A DNA stretch of 64,000 nucleotides from Modicisalibacter xianhensis (GTDB lineage Bacteria > Pseudomonadota > Gammaproteobacteria > Pseudomonadales > Halomonadaceae): assembly GCF_900113605.1 (NCBI RefSeq), contig NZ_FOPY01000007.1, forward strand, positions 62,001 to 126,000, given 5' to 3'. Shown piece by piece: positions 57,337 through 64,000 of this stretch. The notes below the pieces were generated by a model. It had not been told where the DNA came from. It saw nothing but the letters and a program-made list of their open reading frames with translations, and searched no databases. Each line of letters begins with the position of its first letter. Positions within the stretch are counted from its first letter, which is position 1. The position numbers were made by a program, and so were the translations under genes.

Positions 57337-59178
57337 GTGAGTCAGGAGAAGCTCGAGCAGTTCTACATTCCCGAAGAGCAGTCGATCTACCTGCTCAGCC
57401 ATGACGATGCGCGCAAGCTCAGGGACTGGGTGGCGCTGTGTCGCTCGCAGCTCGAGCAGCTCGGCTATCGTGACATCGAACTGATCGGCAAGGGGGCCTA
57501 CGGCTTCGTGTTCGGGGGCGTCACGGCGCTCGGTGACGAATACGTCTTCAAGTTCACGCGCATCACCCTGCCGCAGCCGATCCAGGACCGCCTCGAGGAA
57601 GAGGCCTTCATGCTCGAACAGGTCGAGCATCCTCGCGTGCCTCGCCTGATCGCCTTCCAGCGAGTGCGGCGTCAGGCGATCCTGGTCATGGAGCGTGCTC
57701 CTGGGATCAACCTCGAGGAGTTCTCGCTGCGTCATGGGCGCCTGTCGCCACGCCTGGTCGTGCGCATTGCTGCCCAGCTTGCCGATATCCTGCGCAGCCT
57801 GCGCCGCGAGGCCGGTCCGGCTGGCAAGCCCATCGTGCACGGCGACATCAAGCCATCCAATCTGGTCTACGATCCGCATGCCGAGCGCGTGGCCCTGATC
57901 GACTGGGGATCGTCGGTGTTCGCCCAACTCGATGCCAACCAGCAGTTCGTCTCGGCCAACGTCATGGAGCTGATGTCCGACGACCTGCAGCAGACCAATG
58001 CGCGTCTCGGTGATGTCTACTTCATCGGTGAGGAGCAACTCAATGGGCATCTGTCGTCGCCGCGTTTCGACGAGCAGGGGGTGGCCGGCACGCTCTACGC
58101 GTTGGCCTCGGCACAGTCGTGCCGCTTCGGTCATCGGGCGATTCCCGCCACGGCACTGGGCTTGCCGGTGGAGTTCGCGCGCGTCTTGGACACCATGCTC
58201 GACCCGGATCCGGCGGTGCGGACCCGGGCCGGCGACTATTTTCTCGATCATATGCCGCGCATGGCGCGCACGGTGATGATCGAACTCGACGAAAAACCAG
58301 AGGCGCCGATGGTGCCGGTCTGGGTCCGGCCCAGCCGCCGGGAGATCGATACCGTCGTCTACAGTTCACGCAAGTCGTTCCTGCGCGAGGAAGGCGGGCC
58401 GGATACCCTGCGTGCCGTCAATGACGTACAGCTCGACCGTTACTACAAGAATTTCATGCAAGGCATGGGAGAGACCGAAAAGGCCTTCCTCGTGGCGGTC
58501 AGTCGACTGGGCAAGTACCCGGTGGTCGGCGGGCTGGCGGTACGCTGGGAAAGTGATGGCGTCTACATCGATACGGTACTCAACCTCCATGACATGGCGC
58601 TCAAGGCGGCGTTCGTGGCGGCGGTCAACAACATGGTCAACCTGGCGCGGGCAATCTATCGTCGCGGCGTGTTCAAGAGCTGCCTGTTCAATGCCCGCGA
58701 CACCCTGCACATCGACCGCGAGTCGCCGGAAGCACCATTCGTGCCCGACCCCGGCATGGCGATTCCCTACGAGGTCAGCGCTGCCCCGGATCTCGAGGAT
58801 CGTACCCGCGTGCATTCCTACTTCGAGGATGGGCCCGATCCCGAGGAATTCCTGCAGTTGCCTGACGAGATCATGCGCAGCCTGGAAACGCTCAACGGCA
58901 TTCATCACACCGGACTGATCATCTTCGAGGCCTTGTCCACCCACCTCAAGATCCACAGCTACTATCGCCTGCTCGATCCCTCCCGCGAGCCGGAATTCCA
59001 GGCCAGCCTGCAAGCCATGCTCGCTGCCGTGCCGCTCATTCGCGGTCTGGGGGTCTCCGGCTACATGAAAATGCCGTACAAGGATACCCGCACGTTCTCG
59101 CATATCGAACGGTTGCCCGAGCGCTTCTATCCGCGTGATCCGCGCGCCGAGGTGGCGAACAGGACGGTGTCGCCCTGA
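57337..59178 (+). CDS. Hanks-type Ser/Thr protein kinase encoded with the bkd operon
   Basis: A 613-residue protein. Residues 45-310 are a kinase domain: glycine loop IGKGAYGFVFGG, Lys72 in YVFKFTR, catalytic loop His168-Gly-Asp170-Ile-Lys-Pro-Ser-Asn and Asp189-Trp-Gly in place of DFG. These residues suggest an active enzyme. Residues about 330-613 form a soluble domain I do not recognise. No membrane helix. GTG 57337 with AAGAGG upstream lies 27 bases after bkdB, so it is probably in that operon. Regulation of the dehydrogenase is a hypothesis. Confidence 0.85.
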   Translation: MSQEKLEQFYIPEEQSIYLLSHDDARKLRDWVALCRSQLEQLGYRDIELIGKGAYGFVFGGVTALGDEYVFKFTRITLPQPIQDRLEEEAFMLEQVEHPRVPRLIAFQRVRRQAILVMERAPGINLEEFSLRHGRLSPRLVVRIAAQLADILRSLRREAGPAGKPIVHGDIKPSNLVYDPHAERVALIDWGSSVFAQLDANQQFVSANVMELMSDDLQQTNARLGDVYFIGEEQLNGHLSSPRFDEQGVAGTLYALASAQSCRFGHRAIPATALGLPVEFARVLDTMLDPDPAVRTRAGDYFLDHMPRMARTVMIELDEKPEAPMVPVWVRPSRREIDTVVYSSRKSFLREEGGPDTLRAVNDVQLDRYYKNFMQGMGETEKAFLVAVSRLGKYPVVGGLAVRWESDGVYIDTVLNLHDMALKAAFVAAVNNMVNLARAIYRRGVFKSCLFNARDTLHIDRESPEAPFVPDPGMAIPYEVSAAPDLEDRTRVHSYFEDGPDPEEFLQLPDEIMRSLETLNGIHHTGLIIFEALSTHLKIHSYYRLLDPSREPEFQASLQAMLAAVPLIRGLGVSGYMKMPYKDTRTFSHIERLPERFYPRDPRAEVANRTVSP

Positions 59179-59294
59179 AAGCGTGCAAAGGCAGTAAAGA
59201 TACAAACCGTAACGGAGCGGCATTGCGACGGGGAGGTATGGCCGCTACCTTGGGGTAGCTTGGAGATGTATCGCAGACTAATGGAGGAGTTTGC

Positions 59295-60206
59295 ATGAAA
59301 GAAACACAGGATCTGTTTCCCACGCGCCTGGAACGCAAACTGGGAATGTTTGAACGCATCGATCCGGTGGTTCACAGCGAAGGCGCAGAGCGCACGAATG
59401 GTCCCTTGAGCAAGGAAGAGGTCGACGAGTTCGAGCGCAAAGGCTTTCTATCATTCGAAGGGTTCTTCGACAAGGCGGAGATGGAAGCTTTCATCCAGGA
59501 GCTCCGTGATTATGAGGATGACGAAGATCTCAAGCTGTCCGAAGGGACCGTTCTCGAGCCGGGGCGTCAGGAAATTCGCTCGATCTTTGGCATTCATGAA
59601 GTTTCCGAACGCTTCAGCCGACTGACCCGCGATCCACGCCTGCTGGCCATGGTTCAGCAATTGCTTGGCAGCGATGTGTACATCCACCAGTCGCGTATCA
59701 ACTACAAGCCCGGCTTCAAGGGCAAGGGCTTCGACTGGCATTCCGATTTCGAGACCTGGCACAGCGAGGACGGCATGCCACGCATGCGTTCGCTGAGCTG
59801 CTCGATCATCCTGACCGATAATGGCGAGTTCAACGGCCCGCTGATGCTGATTCCCGGCTCGCACAACTATTTCGTCCCGTGTGTGGGGCGTACGCCGCAG
59901 GATAATTACAAGGAGTCGTTGAAGAGCCAGGACGTCGGTGTGCCCGATGACAACAGCTTGCGCAAGCTGATGCTCGAAGGTGAGATCGAGGCGCCCAAGG
60001 GGCCCGCAGGGTCGCTGGTCATGTTCGAGTGCAACACCATGCACGGCTCGAACATCAACATGTCCTGCTGGCCGCGCAGTAACCTGTTCTTCGTCTACAA
60101 CAGTGTCGAGAACACGCTGCATGATCCGTACTGCGGCAACAAGCCTCGTCCGGAATTCCTGGCCAACCGCTCGGACTGGAATCCGCTCAAGCCGGTCGAT
60201 ACCTGA
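59295..60206 (+). CDS. ectD: Ectoine hydroxylase (ectoine dioxygenase)
   Basis: A 303-residue Fe(II)/2-oxoglutarate dioxygenase that turns ectoine into 5-hydroxyectoine, a protectant against salt and heat. The iron ligands are His149 and Asp151 in the EctD signature FDWHSDFETWHSEDGMPRMR, and His250 in NTMHGSNINMS; Arg261 in PRSNLFF should bind 2-oxoglutarate. AGGAG precedes the ATG. It stands apart from ectABC, as in Halomonas. A small hairpin (59244-59259) lies in its leader. Confidence 0.95.
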   Translation: MKETQDLFPTRLERKLGMFERIDPVVHSEGAERTNGPLSKEEVDEFERKGFLSFEGFFDKAEMEAFIQELRDYEDDEDLKLSEGTVLEPGRQEIRSIFGIHEVSERFSRLTRDPRLLAMVQQLLGSDVYIHQSRINYKPGFKGKGFDWHSDFETWHSEDGMPRMRSLSCSIILTDNGEFNGPLMLIPGSHNYFVPCVGRTPQDNYKESLKSQDVGVPDDNSLRKLMLEGEIEAPKGPAGSLVMFECNTMHGSNINMSCWPRSNLFFVYNSVENTLHDPYCGNKPRPEFLANRSDWNPLKPVDT

Positions 60207-60234
60207 GCCGGAGCGACCCAAGGCGATTCAGGAA

Positions 60235-60257
60235 AGGCACCTACGGGTGCCTTTTTT
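60235..60257 (+). terminator. Rho-independent terminator of ectD
   Basis: Stem AGGCACC/GGTGCCT with a TACG tetraloop followed by six T, 28 bases after the stop codon. Confidence 0.9.
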
Positions 60258-60346
60258 CATTGTTGGTCAGGGGGCATCCCGGGGGGATACCAGACATCCT
60301 CCCACTGCCAGCCATCTTTGCGGATATAGGCGGCGAGTTGCTTCTG

Positions 60347-61297
60347 TCATTGCCTTGATGCCAGCAATCCCTGTATTTCTTCGGGCGTTGCATCGATACC
60401 CGCTAGACCTGCGTAAGCTTGCATGTCGGGTATTGCCGGCCTGCCTTGTACCGGGTGAATGAAGGCGCTGCTCAGCGTGTCGAGAAACTGCTCGAGCACT
60501 CGCTGGGTCGTGTTCAGCTCGGCTCGGGTCTTGGCCGACAGGTCGGGGCAGGCAAGGCGGACAATGGCCAGTGCCTGATAGAGCCGCGTCAATGAGAGAG
60601 GCAGGACATTGTCATGCGAATCTTTATCGCCGCTATGAAAATAGTGCAGGATAGGAAAGGCAAGATGCTGCTGCCCCACGGTATTGATGGACTGGTTAAG
60701 CTGCTGTAGCTGTGAACTCAGGTTTTCGTAGCGACCTTCATCGGCCGTACCCTCAAGAATTTGGTAGGGGGATTGGCCCATTGCACTGATTGTCAGGGCC
60801 AGTTGCCGCTTTTGCGTGACTGCGGAAACCACGTTAAGCAGATACGTCAGTGTCAGCGTGAACAGGAAGAAACCATTGCCGGCTGCCAGAAACGCCGGCA
60901 GGCGCCAGTCGTCGTCGTTAGGGACGAAATCGCCGTAACCCAAGGTGGTAATGGTATAGCCAGTGAAGTAAGCGCGCTCGATGAAGCTGGCGGGTTCCTT
61001 GGTGGTGGCATTGACCACGGCATCGTGAGAGGCGCAAAACAGTAGTAGCCAGCCCAGCCAGGCGATGGCCAGCCAAAAAAGTACCAACGAGAAGGCCGCC
61101 CAGGGGCCGGCAGCATTAAGCAATCGATGGCGTCTGCTTCGCTGATGGACGCGCAGCAGCAAGTCCCAGGCCAGCGATACCAGGCGGTTGGTGAGCGGGC
61201 CGGCGCGCGAGGCGGAAAAGGTGGTCATGATGGCATCGTAATTGATCACGATGACCAGCAAGACACCGAGGATACCCACCAGGGTGCTACCGATCAT
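60347..61297 (-). CDS. Potassium channel family protein
   Basis: A 316-residue inner-membrane protein. An N-terminal helix, then a two-helix channel unit with the selectivity filter TITTLGYGDFVP, and a soluble C-terminal region (about 160-316) with no RCK domain that I recognise. Probably conducts K+. AAGGAGG precedes the start. Convergent with ectD. Confidence 0.87.
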   Translation of the reverse strand: MIGSTLVGILGVLLVIVINYDAIMTTFSASRAGPLTNRLVSLAWDLLLRVHQRSRRHRLLNAAGPWAAFSLVLFWLAIAWLGWLLLFCASHDAVVNATTKEPASFIERAYFTGYTITTLGYGDFVPNDDDWRLPAFLAAGNGFFLFTLTLTYLLNVVSAVTQKRQLALTISAMGQSPYQILEGTADEGRYENLSSQLQQLNQSINTVGQQHLAFPILHYFHSGDKDSHDNVLPLSLTRLYQALAIVRLACPDLSAKTRAELNTTQRVLEQFLDTLSSAFIHPVQGRPAIPDMQAYAGLAGIDATPEEIQGLLASRQ

Positions 61298-61416
61298 AGG
61301 GCCTCCTTACCTATGTAACTCGCTTGGCCGCGCTCCTTGCGGCCAGACTGGATGGCTTTCGCGGCAATCGCAACGATAGCCCTTTAACTTAGAAGGCAGC
61401 GGAGGAAAATCCAAAC

Positions 61417-62007
61417 GTGAGCGGTGACAACGAGCGTTTCAATGACGCCCTCCAGCGACTCGATGCCCTGCATGAAGCAGACCCGAGGATCGAGCAGGTC
61501 GATGGCAGGGCCATGCCTCATGAACTGCTGTATGCCCAGCGCATGAGCGCCTGGCTCGAGCGTGTCGCGCCGGAAGCACCGGAAACATTGCGGTTGGCGA
61601 TTCGGGCGCAGCATCTCCAGCGCTGGACGATTCCTCGCGATGACTACCCGCGCGATCGGCCGGGCTACCTGACGTGGCGACGCGATTTGGGGCGGCGCCA
61701 GGCCGAACAGGCGGCCGCCGTGCTGCAAGACGCCGGCTACGATGAGCAGGATTGTGAACAGGTCGCACGCTGGATCCGCAAGGAAGGGCTGCGGCGCGAC
61801 CCGCATACCCAGGCCCTGGAAGACACGGCGTGCCTGGTATTTCTCGAATACTACCTGAGCGACTTCGCGAAGGAGCACGACGAGGACAAGTTGATACGCA
61901 TCGTGCAGAAGACGTGGAAGAAAATGTCGCCGCGCGGTCACGAGCTGGCAATGACGATTGCCCTGCCGGATGCAGAGAAACGGCTGATCGAGAAGGCCTT
62001 GGCCTGA
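61417..62007 (+). CDS. DUF4202 family protein
   Basis: A 196-residue soluble helical protein (MSGDNERFNDALQRLDALHE, then IRAQHLQRWTIPRDDYPRDR and TACLVFLEYYLSDFAKEHDEDKL). The pattern matches DUF4202; scattered His and Asp recall HD-type metal sites, but no function is known to me. GTG 61417 with GGAGG 11 bases upstream. Confidence 0.82.
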   Translation: MSGDNERFNDALQRLDALHEADPRIEQVDGRAMPHELLYAQRMSAWLERVAPEAPETLRLAIRAQHLQRWTIPRDDYPRDRPGYLTWRRDLGRRQAEQAAAVLQDAGYDEQDCEQVARWIRKEGLRRDPHTQALEDTACLVFLEYYLSDFAKEHDEDKLIRIVQKTWKKMSPRGHELAMTIALPDAEKRLIEKALA

Positions 62008-62202
62008 TCTCGAAAGCCTCGTGGCGATAGCGTTATCGCAACGGGCAATCGGTGGCAAGCGGTTTGACACCTTCCAGCATGGGGCTACGTTGAAGTGGCA
62101 AGCCAAGCGCTGCATGGATGGGGCAAGCTGCACACAGGCATCTGGCCACCACCATGCAGTCGTTGATACGACCGATGACGATAGCAAGGAGAGCTCCTCA
62201 CG

Positions 62203-62655
62203 ATGAATGCCCTCGAACTGCTCAAGGAAGACCATGACAAGGTGCGTGACCTGCTCAGCCAACTGGTCAATACCACGGAGCGCGCGGAGAAAAAACGTCC
62301 CGAACTGCTGGCCAGAATCGAAAAGGAAGTGATGGTTCACACCAAGATCGAAGAAGAGATCTTCTATCCCGCTTTCAAGAAGGCCAGCGGCAAGCAGAAC
62401 GACAGAATGTACCATGAGGCTCACGAAGAGCACCGGGCCGTTGAAGACCTGGTGATGCCGGATCTCAAGAAGGCCGACCCGACGGGCACCGAATTTTCCG
62501 GCAGGGCGAAGGTGCTCAAGGAACTGCTGGAACATCACGCCGATGAGGAAGAAGACGAGATGTTCGAACAGGCGCGCAAGACCATGTCGGAGCGCGAACT
62601 GGAAGAACTTGGCGAGCAGATGCTGGCACGCAAGAAGGAACTGATGGCTGCCTGA
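62203..62655 (+). CDS. Hemerythrin-domain protein
   Basis: A 150-residue four-helix-bundle protein with the di-iron ligand set expected for hemerythrin HHE domains: His in LLKEDHDKVRDLL, His and Glu in MVHTKIEEEIFYPAF, HEAHEEHRAVEDL, and HHADEEEDEMF. Probable roles are oxygen, NO or iron handling. AAGGAG lies upstream. Confidence 0.9.
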   Translation: MNALELLKEDHDKVRDLLSQLVNTTERAEKKRPELLARIEKEVMVHTKIEEEIFYPAFKKASGKQNDRMYHEAHEEHRAVEDLVMPDLKKADPTGTEFSGRAKVLKELLEHHADEEEDEMFEQARKTMSERELEELGEQMLARKKELMAA

Positions 62656-62679
62656 GTGCGGTCCGGTTCAGGAAGTGGT

Positions 62680-62708
62680 GGCCCTGGCAACATGCGGTTG
62701 CCAGGGCC
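62680..62708. terminator. Hairpin between hemerythrin gene and the glutamate-synthase-like gene
   Basis: Twelve-base arms GGCCCTGGCAAC and GTTGCCAGGGCC with a five-base loop between convergent genes. Only a short T stretch follows on the plus strand. Confidence 0.75.
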
Positions 62709-62734
62709 TTGTCGTTGGCCTTGGCGCGTCTCGA

Positions 62735-64000
62735 CTAGCGGAGCTTGGTAGCGCGCAATTCCTGCACTGGCACTGGTGGATGAAAGCTATCCGAGCGGGC
62801 CGCCTGCCAGTAGTCGCGAAACACGGCATGCTCGGGTGTGCCGTGGAGCAGTTCGTCGGGTTCGAGAAACGGGAAAAGTGACGCGAACGAGCGAATCTCG
62901 TTCTTCGAGACACGCCGCAGCACATGCTCCGGCCCCAGTTCGCTGGTGTCCTTCAGGCCTGCGGCGGCCAGCATCTCGGCCAGGGCCTTCAACGTATTGT
63001 CATGAAAATGAAAGACCCGCTGGGTCTTGTCGGGCACGTCGAGCTTCTTGCCTCGGCGCTTGTCCTGTGTCGCGACTCCGCTGGGGCAGCGGTCGGTGTG
63101 GCAGGCCATGGCCTGGATGCAGCCCAGCGCGAACATGTAACCGCGTGCAGCATTGCACCAGTCTGCGCCCAGAGCAATGGTGCGGGCAATATCGAAGGCG
63201 GAAACGATCTTGCCGGCGGCACCGACATGGATCTTGTCGCGCAGTCCGGCACCGACCAGCGTGTTGTGTACCAATAACAGGGCTTCGGTCAGCGGCATCC
63301 CGAGCCGGTTGATGAATTCCAGCGGTGCCGCGCCGGTACCGCCCTCGCCACCGTCGACGACGATGAAGTCGGGGCGCGTGCCTGTCTCCAGCATGGCCTT
63401 GACCAGGCCGAACCATTCCCACGGATGGCCGATGGTCAGCTTGATACCGACTGGCTTGCCGCCGGAAAGCTCGCGCAGGCGCGCGATGAAATCCATCATC
63501 TCCAGCGGCGTCGTGAAGGCCGAATGGGCATAGGGCGAAATGACATCCTGGCCGACCGGCACGCCGCGTGTCGCCGCGATCTCGGACGTTACCTTGGCCG
63601 CCGGCAGAATGCCGCCATGCCCGGGTTTGGCACCCTGGCTGAGCTTGATCTCGATCATCTTGACCTGCTCGAGTGTTGCCCCTTCGACAAAGCGCTCCTC
63701 ACTGAAGGTACCGTCCTCGTTGCGGCAACCGAAATAGCCCGAGCCGATCTCCCAGACCAGGTCGCCTCCCTGGCGGTGGTAGGGCGAGATCGCTCCTTCG
63801 CCAGTGTCATGGTAGAAGCTGCCCAGCCTGGCGCCGGCGTTCAGGGCGATAATGGCGTTGGAGGACAGCGAGCCGAAGCTCATCGCCGAGATATTGAAAA
63901 TACTCGCCGAGTAGGGCTTGGCGCACCCCTGCCCGATGGTAATGCGAAAGTCGTGGGACTCGATCCGGGTCGGTTTCAGCGACGGGCTGATCCATTCGTA
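62735..64000 (-). CDS. FMN-binding glutamate synthase family protein (3' part; 5' end outside window)
   Basis: The frame is open from the window edge (YEWISPSLKPTRIESH) to the stop, giving about 421 residues of the C-terminal part. SFGSLSSNAIIALNAGA, KPGHGGILPAAKVT and VDGGEGGTGAAPLEFI are the FMN/2-iminoglutarate site of the GltB central domain, and CIQAMACHTDRCPSGVATQD has the Cys of the iron-sulfur-cluster region. This is the short GltB-like class, often of unknown substrate, not full GltB. The internal Met at 63883 is not the start. Confidence 0.88.
   Translation of the reverse strand, partial: YEWISPSLKPTRIESHDFRITIGQGCAKPYSASIFNISAMSFGSLSSNAIIALNAGARLGSFYHDTGEGAISPYHRQGGDLVWEIGSGYFGCRNEDGTFSEERFVEGATLEQVKMIEIKLSQGAKPGHGGILPAAKVTSEIAATRGVPVGQDVISPYAHSAFTTPLEMMDFIARLRELSGGKPVGIKLTIGHPWEWFGLVKAMLETGTRPDFIVVDGGEGGTGAAPLEFINRLGMPLTEALLLVHNTLVGAGLRDKIHVGAAGKIVSAFDIARTIALGADWCNAARGYMFALGCIQAMACHTDRCPSGVATQDKRRGKKLDVPDKTQRVFHFHDNTLKALAEMLAAAGLKDTSELGPEHVLRRVSKNEIRSFASLFPFLEPDELLHGTPEHAVFRDYWQAARSDSFHPPVPVQELRATKLR

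Noticed and set aside
1-64000. tRNA genes, rRNA, CRISPR arrays, insertion sequences or prophage
   Set aside because: Gaps between genes were read; none contained a tRNA-like cloverleaf, direct-repeat array, transposase or integrase fragment.

Overview
The window is about 64 kb of GC-rich chromosome from a gammaproteobacterium, most likely a halophile of the Halomonadaceae (Halomonas or a close relative). The main reasons are a stand-alone ectoine hydroxylase gene (ectD, near 59.3-60.2 kb), classic gammaproteobacterial gene orders (dusB-fis, accB-accC, nadD-rsfS-rlmH-mrdA-rodA-mltB-rlpA-dacA-ybeD-lipB/lipA, pycR/pycA-pycB) and a PPi-type phosphofructokinase. Genus-level placement is inference. 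I see no tRNA, rRNA, CRISPR array, insertion sequence, integrase or prophage gene. The region looks like core chromosome with some lineage-specific genes and one decayed gene.

Layout. 0-3.2 kb: folE-folX pterin genes, a small cold-shock-like/membrane protein and gabD. 3.2-11.5 kb (minus strand): purH, fis-dusB, prmA, accC-accB, dsbD. 11.6-16.7 kb: a DUF2333 membrane protein, ppa, a degenerate PP2C-phosphatase/kinase fusion and a PPi-type phosphofructokinase. 17-19.6 kb: mpl-ubiX-lysE-type exporter operon. 19.6-22.8 kb (minus): a tightly overlapping three-gene membrane operon of two GGDEF-like proteins and a DedA-PAP2-like fusion whose catalytic motifs are missing. 22.9-34.4 kb: proA, then the conserved nadD to lipA cell-wall, ribosome and lipoate cluster. 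34.6-39 kb: pycR divergent from pycA-pycB (two-subunit pyruvate carboxylase), with a good LysR-type operator between them. 39-43.5 kb: a DUF533 gene, a broken amtB with an apparently intact sigma-54 promoter, and a large DUF3141 alpha/beta-hydrolase. 43.5-48.5 kb: mgsA-pyk with a HexR-like operator, and topA. 48.5-50.8 kb: two small conserved hypotheticals, a transglutaminase-like protein and a NYN-domain protein. 50.9-53.2 kb: a subtilisin-type autotransporter with a lipobox. 53.3-59.2 kb: a branched-chain 2-oxoacid dehydrogenase operon (E1 alpha, E1 beta, E2 with two lipoyl domains) followed after 27 nt by a Hanks-type Ser/Thr kinase, with a LiuR-like palindrome upstream. 59.3-64 kb: ectD, a K+ channel, a DUF4202 protein, a hemerythrin and the 3' part of an FMN-binding glutamate-synthase-family gene cut by the window edge.

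How the genes fit together. Several genes sit at the phosphoenolpyruvate/pyruvate/acetyl-CoA node: pyk, mgsA, pycAB, accBC and the PPi-type phosphofructokinase. The lipB/lipA lipoate genes supply the cofactor for the branched-chain dehydrogenase E2. Cell-wall elongation and recycling genes (mrdA, rodA, mltB, rlpA, dacA, mpl) form a second theme.

Most worth follow-up are: the kinase joined to the branched-chain dehydrogenase operon, whose E1 alpha keeps a Ser at the position phosphorylated in the animal enzyme; the apparently catalytically dead PP2C-kinase fusion; the operon of degenerate signalling and lipid-phosphatase membrane proteins; and the amtB pseudogene behind a sigma-54 promoter. 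All gene calls are from reading protein sequences by eye; no database search was run.
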